The notes under the pieces were generated by a model. The model saw nothing but the letters and a program-made list of their open reading frames with translations, did not search any database and was not told the origin of the DNA. Of a stretch of 64,000 nucleotides of DNA, positions 51,301-57,300 are shown piece by piece (positions within the stretch are counted from its first letter, which is position 1; every line of letters starts with the position of its first letter). Location of the stretch: positions 25,234,001 through 25,298,000 of the forward strand of contig OU452201.1 in assembly GCA_911728435.2 (NCBI GenBank), in the 5' to 3' direction. This DNA is from Apoderus coryli. Taxonomy: Eukaryota > Arthropoda > Insecta > Coleoptera > Attelabidae. The position numbers and the translations under genes are program-made.

Positions 51301-54300
51301 GTTTTGTAAATATCGGTTTTTTTAAAATTAAGTTAAATATATCCTTACCGATTTTAGTAAGTACGCTGCTGAGTGAATTTAATTTCGATATTGTCTTGAG
51401 ATAAAGCAACTAAATGTATTTTCCTCAAATCACCAAAGAAAACAACGCTGGACTTCTCATGATTCATCAACAGATCATGCGAATCCGACAGATCCACCAA
51501 CCGATTGAGTTCTATGTTAATTAAATGCAAATATTCCAGGTGTTTATCCTTAGGAAAAAAAGCAATACAACTGCGTGGCATTCGCGTACATGTGCATTTT
51601 ACACTCTTTTAACACGGTGAAGAAATTACAAGTATAAAGGATAAAAACAGGGGACCTAGGATTGAGCCTTGTGGAACACCCCTAGCTGTCGCGGAGGACA
51701 ATTGTCCAGAATAGGTTACTTTTTGTGATCTACCACTCAAGTAAGCATTTAGCAGTGTCACTGATAACGAATCGAAATCCACATACTGAAATAAGGACAA
51801 GAGTATCCTATGATTAATCGCATAAATGGTTATTATGAAAATTCCTTATTGCATTTCTTGAAAAACTCCCTTCATCAGTAAATTACATCAACATTAGTAA
51901 TTGAGGAATTTCAACAATTTTGTGCAAAAGCCATTGACAGAATGCCAACATGGACGAAAATGAGCAGGAATAAGTGTTTGAACGCGTTGGATGTGGTATG
52001 GATATAATAAAAAATTGTCCTGAAGAATGCGCCAAACAGTATTATCACTTACATTCAAAACCTCAGCAACTTTTCGAGTAGAAGTATCTGGAGGTTCTTC
52101 AAACATATTGTTTGTTCATGTTAAGGGCTTTCAACAAATTTGACAGAATCAAAATTACTGACGCAGTCAAAGCATATCAACGTTGCTGATTTTTAGTCGG
52201 ATTATTCGCAAATATTCTTGGTATGTTGAAAAATGTTTTAAATTTTTATCTCGATATCGAAGAAACATCTGAAAAAAATACAAGAGATAAAAAAGTATTA
52301 GTTTTAGTTGCTTTATCAAGACGATATCAAAATTAAATTACCGGCACTAGACTTAATAATTTTGATCTAATTAGAGCCATATGAGCTCCCTATTTCTAGC
52401 AACAACGCTGCCAAATTTCAAAGAAATCGGTAAGGAATTATTTGACTTAATTAAAAAAAAACGTTACAAAAAAACTTTAACACCTTTTATTTATTTATTT
52501 ATTTATTTAGATTACATCTACCCAGACAGAAACACATCCAATTACAGGGCAGGTACATTACAAAACGATAAAATTAACATAAATACACGTTTCAAAATTA
52601 TAAATAATACAAATATTACAATCGCAAAAAATAGTCAAAATAAGAAAGGTTTAACAACAAATATTTATCTCAAAAACACTTTTTTAATATAAGATATGGT
52701 ATTAAAAAACACATCAATATCGTTACTCACCGAGTCACAAACAGAACACATCTCAAACCATGGCGAAAAAAGCAACAAGTTGGTACGTGCGGTAGGCAAG
52801 TAAATGCTAGAACCATAATTACGCCTTCTCGTATGTGGAGCATGAAAATGTATCATCGAAAGTAGGTCCGGAGAGTCAATGATGCCGTTCACGATCTTGA
52901 ACAAGAACAGGAGTGAGGCATATTCTCTACGCATATCAAGAGGTACAAAATTAAAACGACCCAAAAGTTCATCATGGGGAAATCCCATGGTTGGATACAC
53001 TCCGTCACACTTAAACCACAAATATTTCACAAATCTTCGCTGAATCCTCTCTAAGCTATTCTAGTGCAACGCATAACCAGGACTCCACACAACAGACGCA
53101 TATTCCAATTTCGATCTAACGAAGGAATTATACAGTAAAATAAGAGTTTTAGGTGACACAAAATGCTTTGTATTTCTCATAACAAAACCCAGACTCTTAT
53201 AGGAAGACGAAACCACATCAATCACATGCCCCACAAAACTAAGTTTAGCGTCAAAGAGCACCCCCAGATCCTTAACCTCATCGCATATTTTAAGCGGAGC
53301 AGAGTCAATGTTATACACAAATTTTATTGGATTTACCTTACGAGTAAAAGTTACAGAACAACACTTATCCAAATTAAGGGCAAGCCTGTTTTGAATGCAC
53401 CAGTCAAGCATTCAAATCATTCTGCAATTGAAGACAGTCAGAAGTTGAGGCAATCAGTGAATAAACCTTAAAATCATCAGCAAAGAGTAGGGAGCGACAT
53501 TTCACGCCATTAAAAATGTCATTAATAAAACACATAAATAAGAGGGGACCCAACACAGAACCCTGCGGCACTCCAGATGTTGCACGAATAATACCGGACT
53601 TGAAACCACGGTACTCCACATACAACTTACGTTCATGGAGATAAGTAGACAGAAATTTTAAAAGATCCACAGATAAACCAAATTCCGAAAGCTTTTGCAG
53701 CCTGTCAAAGGCTTTGGTAAAATCCGTATAAATAACGTCAACCTGACCCCCGCTATCCAAGCTTTCTGCCAAAAACTGGCTCAAAATTACGAGATTAGTA
53801 GCAGTGGATCGGCCAGGAAAAAAATCCGTGCTGAATAGGCGTGATGAGCCGCTTGACACGATTAAGTAAAACTTCATGCAACACGATCTCAAAACACTTG
53901 GCAAAATTCGATTGTATGGCAATAGGCCGGTAGTTTCTAATATCCTGCCTATCACCTTTTTTGAAGATGGGGCTCATCCTAGACAGTTTCCAGAAATTAG
54001 GAAACTCATTATATTTCAATGACAGATTAAATATAGTTGAAATCGGTTTAGCGAAGGCTGAGGCACAGTCCTTGACGACAAAGGCAGGCACACCATCCGG
54101 ACCCGAAGTATGTCTAGCTTTAAACGATTTAAGTGCTCTGAAAACATCATCTTCACCAATCTCTCTAATTTGAAACTGCTGTACATCGCAGTTTCTTGCG
54201 GAAGCCCAACAAAATGGAGCCGACCGCATATATGATCTTTGAAAATTTTATCTTGGAAACAATGCATTTCCGGACGTATGTTTATGGGAACTTTTCTTCA

Positions 54301-55214
54301 TAAAATGATCAGAGAAATTAGCCCCTTAAATATTACCGCGTTTTTTTGAAACACCCTGTATATATAAATATAACAGATAATAAGAATATAATAATGTTAT
54401 CTTTGCTATTGTGCATCATATATTTATGGAAGAGCATAAAGCATTCATAGCATATTACCTATATAAAATCAAATTTTTAAAATAGCTATTTACTTTCCTT
54501 GCAACCAATTACATACTCGTATGTAGGTAATATTTCTTCTATTTTGGGAACAACCTGGTGGGTCAAATCAGATTAATTTTTAAAAAAAACATATTTAACA
54601 AGTTGTGTGATCCAAAACATCCAAATTGTTCGTGGTTACATTCTTACATAAATTTTATACGCCAGAAATACAATATCATAGCTTACCATACAAAATGTAA
54701 TTAAGTACTATGCCGTAAAAAACAACGCCCTCTCTAATTCATCATGTTTTTATACCCAACCTACTTTGACCTGACCTAAAAGGAGTGTCTGTATGAACAC
54801 ATTAAAAGAAGAAAAAAAATTAAATGGTTTTGTAATACCTACATAATTATTTTTTAGACAATATGATATAATCAAACTAAATATTATGCCTCATCCAAGT
54901 TTATCTAGGTATATTTGAAAACTCTATAGATATCTTATACCTACCTAGAAGCCACTTACAGACATTTAATTCTATTAAAATGGCATTAAAGTTATCATTG
55001 TAATAGTAATTTTTGTTAAAATATAGGAGATACAGTTGAAGTTGCCAAAAGTATCTATGACAAACGTATCTATGGAGCTACCATCAATCATGTATTTAGA
55101 CGAGAAAATTCAACAGTGAGGAGTATTTTAAAAAGTTCAGAGCGACGTTATTTGAGAAACTACTTAAGAGCTCTATTATATGATTCTAATCCAGAAATTG
55201 TTTTGATATATTAA
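18376..55214 (+). CDS. NAGLU: Alpha-N-acetylglucosaminidase (lysosomal, GH89), 16 exons
   Basis: Exons: 18376-18433, 18494-18654, 22803-22978, 26667-26889, about 29751-29906, 29963-30092, 31817-31962, exon 8 as 33233-33317 or 33351-33435, 34602-34751, 34816-35031, 40086-40172, 40268-40458, 45396-45516, 48103-48196, 51007-51177, 55027-55214. The enzyme removes terminal N-acetylglucosamine from heparan sulfate in lysosomes. Residues 1-20 are a signal peptide. GH89 landmarks appear in order: STGVAAA-like [47 protein letters not shown] (catalytic acid, about Glu319, human E316), [14 protein letters not shown] (about Glu449, human E446), RSVYN, WGPNGEI, and the [13 protein letters not shown]-terminus. 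Length is about 783 aa against 743 in human, with a longer tail. Oddities: exon 8 is duplicated, and the exon 4/5 junction is off by one base with the visible splice sites. Identification is very secure; the exon 5 start and the use of the two exon 8 copies are not. Confidence 0.93.
19200..19410. repeat. Hairpin MITE
   Basis: ACCGTTTCTGACTTATTTACGG... at about 19222 returns as its reverse complement at about 19360-19382, with the inner AAATGACGTTTGG against CCAAACGTCATTT. In NAGLU intron 2. Confidence 0.75.
19410..20270. other. Intronic, no gene seen
   Basis: NAGLU intron 2 sequence. No supported gene; no clear repeat boundary. Confidence 0.35.
20278..22000 (-). pseudogene. Remnant of a multicopy transposon-type gene (unnamed family)
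   Basis: Minus-strand pieces appear in protein order. 21788-21537: FDITCKC...[20 protein letters not shown]. About 20950-20706: [33 protein letters not shown]. About 20695-20278: [50 protein letters not shown] recall this combination from repetitive arthropod proteins of presumed transposon origin, but I cannot name the superfamily. At least two frameshifts and an internal deletion after LICL show it is dead. Terminal repeats were not found. In NAGLU intron 2. Confidence 0.6.
23214..25770. mobile_element. 2.55-kb mariner-like transposon with about 590-bp terminal inverted repeats
   Basis: The left arm 23214-23803 is mirrored by the right arm 24560-25770, both ending in TACAGGGTGAGTTATTAGTGCG. 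Inner TACAGGGTG modules at 23342, 23640 and 23692 are mirrored too. The right arm is interrupted by a second element at about 25050-25675. The 756-bp spacer, on the minus strand (about 24240-23890), reads like the N-terminal HTH of a DUF4817-type mariner transposase with many stops. In NAGLU intron 3. Confidence 0.8.
25048..25677. mobile_element. Insertion with GC-rich ends inside the right arm
   Basis: Comparison with the intact left arm shows about 620 extra bases in the right arm. Near the ends are TTTTTCGCCTGCCT (25048 on) and its reverse complement AGGCAGGCGAAAAA (about 25573-25587), and GC-rich hairpins (CGCCCGCATGTGCGGGCGG; GCCGCTACAGCGGCGGGC). The centre is AT-rich with no gene. Probably a MITE. 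Confidence 0.55.
26012..26306. repeat. Hairpin MITE, 295 bp
   Basis: GATCAGACTCCAAATAA at the left end is mirrored by TTATTTGGAGTCTGATC at the right end. The arms stay complementary for about 130 bp (GTGCAC, TTTTTGGAGCATAGAAAGAA, AGAGGTTTATATAGGAA). No coding capacity. Confidence 0.85.
26890..28027. other. NAGLU intron 4, first part
   Basis: No gene seen. The open frame 27178-27468 has no recognisable motif. About 27540-27800 on the minus strand is more GC-rich and may be an old retroelement piece, but nothing specific can be claimed. Confidence 0.35.
28028..29611 (-). mobile_element. Mariner-like element (DUF4817-type transposase), left end truncated
   Basis: Right end: TACAGGGTGTCCGTAAAGTAACTGAA (reverse strand) at 29611. 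TTTAGCAATTTTGTAGC...CGTATTTGAT lies near both ends as an inverted repeat; the outermost part is missing at the left. Minus-strand transposase pieces are 29019-29309 ([25 protein letters not shown]...) and 28471-28692, whose [21 protein letters not shown] corresponds to the QDGAP.H......FLN..FP catalytic region. Decayed. In NAGLU intron 4. Confidence 0.75.
30165..31461. mobile_element. DNA transposon with 4-bp target duplication and degenerate transposase
   Basis: The ends are inverted repeats CGTCACCCTAATATTACAA, flanked by ATTT at 30161-30164 and 31462-31465. An ACAAAGTTCTATGT motif recurs near both ends in both orientations. The plus strand at about 30500-30720 reads [19 protein letters not shown] ... 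[21 protein letters not shown], the pattern of an RNase-H-like transposase core seen in multicopy insect proteins, interrupted by stops. A 4-bp duplication would fit a Sola-type element, but that label is an inference. In NAGLU intron 6. Confidence 0.65.
31600..31735. repeat. Short hairpin repeat
   Basis: GTTTGTTTTCACAAGCGTC (about 31606) pairs with GACGCTTGTGGAAACAAAGC (about 31708) with few mismatches. It ends about 80 bp before NAGLU exon 7. Confidence 0.6.
32230..33085 (+). pseudogene. LINE 3' end (jockey-type)
   Basis: In NAGLU intron 7. The plus-strand open stretch 32264-32620 contains the RT C-terminal region ([30 protein letters not shown]), homologous to 2540-3480 and 52480-54264. 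The AT-rich 3' UTR runs to a TTATTATTATT tail at about 33075-33085. 5'-truncated. It lies 150 bp upstream of the duplicated exon 8. Confidence 0.75.
33233..33317 (+). CDS. NAGLU: NAGLU exon 8, copy A (alternative exon)
   Basis: An 85-nt open exon with acceptor AG at 33231-33232 and donor GTAAGT at 33318. It completes the split TGG codon from exon 7 and ends in phase 0, exactly as exon 9 requires. It encodes VIQGWLF followed by a segment ending TSVPI. It aligns without gaps to copy B and to the human LLQGWLFQHQPQFW segment. No stop codons or frameshifts. Confidence 0.75.
33351..33435 (+). CDS. NAGLU: NAGLU exon 8, copy B (alternative exon)
   Basis: An 85-nt open exon with acceptor AG at 33349-33350 after a T-rich tract and donor GTATGT at 33436. 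Entry and exit phases equal those of copy A. It encodes [15 protein letters not shown] and ends TSAPL. The SSEYW stretch seems closer to the human HQPQFW region than copy A, so this may be the ancestral-type exon. Only 33 nt separate it from copy A. Confidence 0.8.
33689..34049. repeat. Hairpin MITE, 360 bp
   Basis: TCAATAAAATTG at the left end is mirrored by CAATTTTATTGA at the right end. AATCAAAGATTAAACAAGTAAACAGTAG, CATACCTGTATAGT and ACATTAAAA are mirrored as well. In NAGLU intron 8, just after the exon pair. Confidence 0.8.
35350..35685 (+). CDS. GIY-YIG endonuclease domain of a Penelope-like element (partial)
   Basis: The open frame contains [17 protein letters not shown] (the YIG motif and the conserved Arg), [17 protein letters not shown] and [10 protein letters not shown], where Glu matches the catalytic glutamate of the fold. 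In Penelope-like elements this endonuclease is fused C-terminal to a reverse transcriptase and nicks the target. Here the RT is missing and the first residues come from the inverted terminal repeat, so the piece cannot act alone. The element was originally longer and intact enough to keep this domain free of stops, so the insertion is fairly young. Confidence 0.85.
   Translation, partial: NKSLNFSQRFDCEKIYIGMTKNRLHQRLKRHANDCRPEKLDSSTKTALSNHHFETNHCFDFDNTSILDRETNYKKRALSEMLHINKFKEKSVNFRTDTMNLSIIYSALLTN
36135..38665 (-). mobile_element. piggyBac-like DNA transposon, 2531 bp
   Basis: Terminal inverted repeats CTCTTTTCGGCACA (36135-36148) and TGTGCCGGAAAGAG (38652-38665; one mismatch). Direct repeats ATAA flank both sides (36131-36134, 38666-38669). 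Further subterminal motifs (GCAGCACAGTAAA at the left; CGCTGTGCTTTACAG at the right) are partly inverted. Length and gene content are normal for piggyBac. It is inserted in a Penelope-like element; the unoccupied site is seen at about 10066. Confidence 0.9.
36420..38193 (-). pseudogene. piggyBac transposase, frameshifted
   Basis: The start is probably the ATG at 38193 ([10 protein letters not shown]), followed by an acidic N-terminal region ([18 protein letters not shown]) to 37975. A second piece is 37956-37699 (VVSWSEGNV...). The main domain runs from about 37720 ([28 protein letters not shown]) to 36413. Catalytic aspartates of the DDE/D core appear in [25 protein letters not shown] and VDRFDQL. 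The C-terminus is a Cys-rich zinc finger ([10 protein letters not shown]...CTICKVPLC). Two frame breaks, one near 37975-37956 and one in an A-rich stretch near 37700-37725, separate the pieces. The first could be a tiny intron but is only about 22 nt, so recent inactivation is more likely. Confidence 0.85.
38790..40085. other. NAGLU intron 10, last part: nothing supported
   Basis: AT-rich. A CCGGTTATACCGG palindrome lies at about 39497-39510. No gene or clear element boundary. Confidence 0.35.
41120..41250. repeat. Inverted repeat copy, left
   Basis: GCGGTTCTAGCTACCCAT...GCATACGC..AAGTA...TAATCGCATAGGAAAT is the near reverse complement of 44270-44390. The pair could be two MITE copies or the ends of one approximately 3.2-kb element. 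In NAGLU intron 12. Confidence 0.6.
41567..41602. repeat. Perfect 16-bp hairpin
   Basis: AAATCATAAAACTAAA, loop GTGT, then the exact reverse complement TTTAGTTTTATGATTT. Short, AT-rich, no known role. Confidence 0.8.
42300..43800. other. Possible LTR-retrotransposon debris with tandem duplication
   Basis: The block is richer in GC than its surroundings. It has a TATAAAAGG box (42431), a primer-site-like TTGGTGCGAGAAG at about 42852, and a 110-bp tandem duplication (about 43345-43470 and 43476-43590, each starting TTTTCATTTTATTATCAATAA and ending near GATAAGTACTGT.ACAT). No gag, pol or protease motif is visible. The open frames at 42553-42801 and 43102-43347 are unassigned. Confidence 0.35.
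44270..44390. repeat. Inverted repeat copy, right
   Basis: The partner of 41120-41250 (CCTATGCGATTAC...GCGTACGC...GGATAGCTAGAACCG). Confidence 0.6.
44400..45395. other. NAGLU intron 12, last part: nothing supported
   Basis: No gene or bounded element recognised. Confidence 0.35.
45545..45612 (-). repeat. Penelope-type terminal motif
   Basis: On the minus strand it reads GCCTGACGAAGC...AAAAACGTCGCGAAGTAG, the CTGANGA...AAACGT arrangement of Penelope-like ends, just after NAGLU exon 13. Confidence 0.5.
46168..47957 (-). mobile_element. Mariner-like element with long terminal repeats, decayed
   Basis: Right end TACAGGGTGTCATGAAATGA (reverse strand, 47957). The left end at 46168 matches over about 80 bp (GTACAACGCTT...CAAATTCCTCAAC), is interrupted by about 200 bp (46256-46450), and resumes with TTGTATTTTTATTGCCCCCTGT. 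Minus-strand transposase pieces: HTH region 47661-47353 ([19 protein letters not shown]), then [14 protein letters not shown] and [24 protein letters not shown] toward 46830, the usual SPDLTPLDFFLWG motif. Several stops. In NAGLU intron 13. Confidence 0.8.
47975..48045 (+). repeat. Penelope-type terminal motif
   Basis: GAGCCTGAAGAAGATAATAGGATTACCAAAACGTAGCGAAG lies right behind the mariner-like element and 60 bp before NAGLU exon 14. It has the CTGAAGA...AAACG layout of Penelope-like ends. Confidence 0.5.
48831..50660 (-). pseudogene. Jockey-type LINE, 5'-truncated, frameshifted
   Basis: In NAGLU intron 14. The 3' end has an AATAATAATAA tail (48831). Minus-strand pieces from 5' to 3': the linker before the RT (50400-50100), an AFDR..KAF..Y-type region near 49800, [33 protein letters not shown] (49675-49457), the [12 protein letters not shown] region (49526-49224), and [13 protein letters not shown]...[11 protein letters not shown] (49278-49048). 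The FADD catalytic box is damaged (FAE..). Same family as 52480-54264. Confidence 0.8.
51409..51830 (-). pseudogene. LINE reverse transcriptase fragment
   Basis: Minus strand: 51800-51609 reads [24 protein letters not shown] and [16 protein letters not shown], the palm of a jockey-type RT. 51581-51354 reads ...[31 protein letters not shown], the region after the catalytic box. Frameshifted. Confidence 0.75.
52480..54264 (-). pseudogene. Jockey-type LINE, 5'-truncated, nearly intact RT in several frames
   Basis: Minus-strand order: 54229-53795 ([36 protein letters not shown]); 53955-53404 ([47 protein letters not shown], and the intact catalytic [10 protein letters not shown]); 53411-53061 ([43 protein letters not shown]); 53030-52665 (C-terminus). 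The 3' tail (TTTA)n is at about 52487-52508. Three frameshifts make it inactive. The upstream endonuclease region is missing. It is the best-preserved member of this family in the window. Confidence 0.85.
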
Positions 55215-55289
55215 ACTTTGAAATGTACTTTTTTAAAATTCAATATACTTAATGCTTGAGTAGATTGCAAGATATCATCATTTTAAATT

Positions 55290-55295
55290 ATTAAA
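55290..55295 (+). terminator. Candidate NAGLU polyadenylation signal (ATTAAA)
   Basis: The common variant hexamer ATTAAA lies 76 nt downstream of the NAGLU stop codon in AT-rich DNA. There is no transcript evidence. Confidence 0.35.
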
Positions 55296-55699
55296 GAACA
55301 TAATTACAAATCTAAATGTTTGTTTTATTAAATCTAACAAAAGCAAGCACTTAATCATAATATAATAGAAGAAGATTCCCTTGCGTTATGATTCAGGAAG
55401 CGGTTTATGGTGCCTGTTCGTTAGAGAATCCAGGATGATGGCTAGAGGAAGAAACTGTTGGAAAAAATGGCATTGTTTGGTCTTTCGCCTAGGTCTGGAG
55501 TTCCTTGTAGCATAATTAACACTATCCAAGTTAAGGATGTGTATCATTAGGGTTTTGGAAACCATATTATAGATATATAGTTTTAATTACATTCGGAATA
55601 AGCTACTACAATATTCTATATTTGTGTTTTTTTTTTTAAATTAAATTTGGAACAAAAGATAAGTAATATTTAAATTCTTATGAAAAAACATAACTGCAT

Positions 55700-57300
55700 T
55701 TCTTTTATTAATAATAATAATAAAGTGATTTATTGTGTATAATAATTTACAAAAATTATTACAACAAAGGACATGAGATTTGGCTATAAAGCCACTCTTA
55801 CACTCAGCCCAATTGGAAAAAAAAACAATAATAAGTAGCATTAAACACTAAATCCAGCGGCACATTACAAAGTATGAAAAAAAAATAGATTGGCTCTTAA
55901 TTAGAAAAAAAAAAGAAATTTTACATTTATAACAACTTAGAACTACTCCGAAGAAATACATAAATAAATACATACTGCAGGTATAATGTAATATATACAT
56001 TTAGTTATGACAACATTAATCTTTGCCTCAGCTCTCTCTTGAACGAGTAAGGAGACAACTGGAGAATATCCACGTATTGATTCATAATTTTCGCGCCCCT
56101 ATAAGAGAAAGAGCTTTCGAAATGTGAACTTCCATGTAATGGAATAGAAAAGTAATTGAAACGCAATTCTCTGTCATGTAAATTAGAACCCCGTACCAAA
56201 AACTGTGAAGATATTGTGGAGTTTCACTATTTAAAATTTTGTAAATTAGCATAGCGAATTGATATTTTATTCTTATCTCAATTTTTGGTTCTCTCAAATG
56301 AACCAAAAACGGTGTTATGTGAGAAGCATATGGAACCTTGCACACAAATCGAACACATGCGTTCTGTATTCGCTGGATCTTAAGCCTATTATATTCCGGC
56401 AAAAAGTAATAGTAAACCTGAGAACAATATGTGACATGTGGATAAACTAAAGATTTTATTAAATTTAATTTCGTGCCCTCACAAAGGAACTTTTTCAAAT
56501 GATACATCAATTTAAGTTTATAGAAAGAGTTTTTGTATACAACATTACAATGTTCATCAAAACTTAATTTGTGATCTATAATGACTCCCAGATTTTTAGC
56601 TTTATCTTTCCAAGGTATACCAGTGTCACTTAATTCAATTTGTCCAATTTCACGCATTAGTTTTGTTTGTCGCTCTGATCCAATGCACATGGCCGCCGTC
56701 TTGTCAGGATTCAATCTCAGACCGTTACGTTGACACCACAAAGACAAGCTATTCAAATCCTTGTTAATAAGTCCCAACACTTGCTCAAAGTTTTCCAGAC
56801 GGCAGTGCGCATATACTTGAACATAGTCAGCGTACATGTGAATATGAGAGTGACTCAAACTCAAAGGCATATCAAAAGAAAATATAGAGAACAGTAGAGG
56901 GCCAAGGATATTGCATTGTGGTACTCCGCTTTTCAAAAGCTTGAAGTCAGAGTAATTTGAACCGATCCTAACACACTGCTGCCTGTCAAGAAGATAGCTG
57001 AAAAACCATTTCAGCGCGCCATCATCAAAACCCAAGAAGGAAAGCTTACTAAGTAAAAGCTCAAAATCGACAAGATCAAATGCTTTACTTTGATCAAGCA
57101 AAACCAATATGGTCGATCTCGAGTTGTCCATAGCACAAGCAATATCATTCGTCACTTCAAGTAATGCGGTTGTTGTAGAATGTTTTTCACAAAAACCTGA
57201 CTGTAATGAGGGCAAAACACTATTATCGGACAAGTATTGTTTTATTTGAAAATTTACAAGTCGCTCAAAAATTTTGGATAAAGCTGGAAGCAGATTCTAA
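55700..57300 (-). pseudogene. LINE reverse transcriptase, long open frame with altered catalytic box
   Basis: Downstream of NAGLU. The minus-strand frame 57233-56082 (383 codons) carries SGFCEKHSTTTALLEVTNDI, LVLLDQSKAFDLVDFELLL, SGVPQ..ILGPLLFS, MYADYVQVY, RNGLRLNPDKT and NLGVIIDHKLSF in order. The YADD box reads YADY, so one of the metal-binding aspartates is replaced. A frameshift near 56200 moves the C-terminus to 56199-56005. The 3' tail is AATAATAATAAT (about 55708-55725). It is a different family from the 49 and 53 kb LINEs. Confidence 0.85.

Larger units (their letters stand above)
51187..54362. mobile_element. Mariner-like foldback element split by two LINEs
   Basis: Left end TACAGGGTGCTTCAAAAAG (51187) and right end reading ACACCCTGTATA (54350-54361). 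The left arm to about 51408 is inverted in 52300-52475 plus 54265-54362. Between the arms a minus-strand frame (52106-51894) reads [20 protein letters not shown] and LYPYHIQ, the HTH of a mariner-type transposase. LINE pieces at 51409-51830 and 52480-54264 were inserted later. The left end abuts the exon 15 donor by only 10 bp. Confidence 0.7.
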
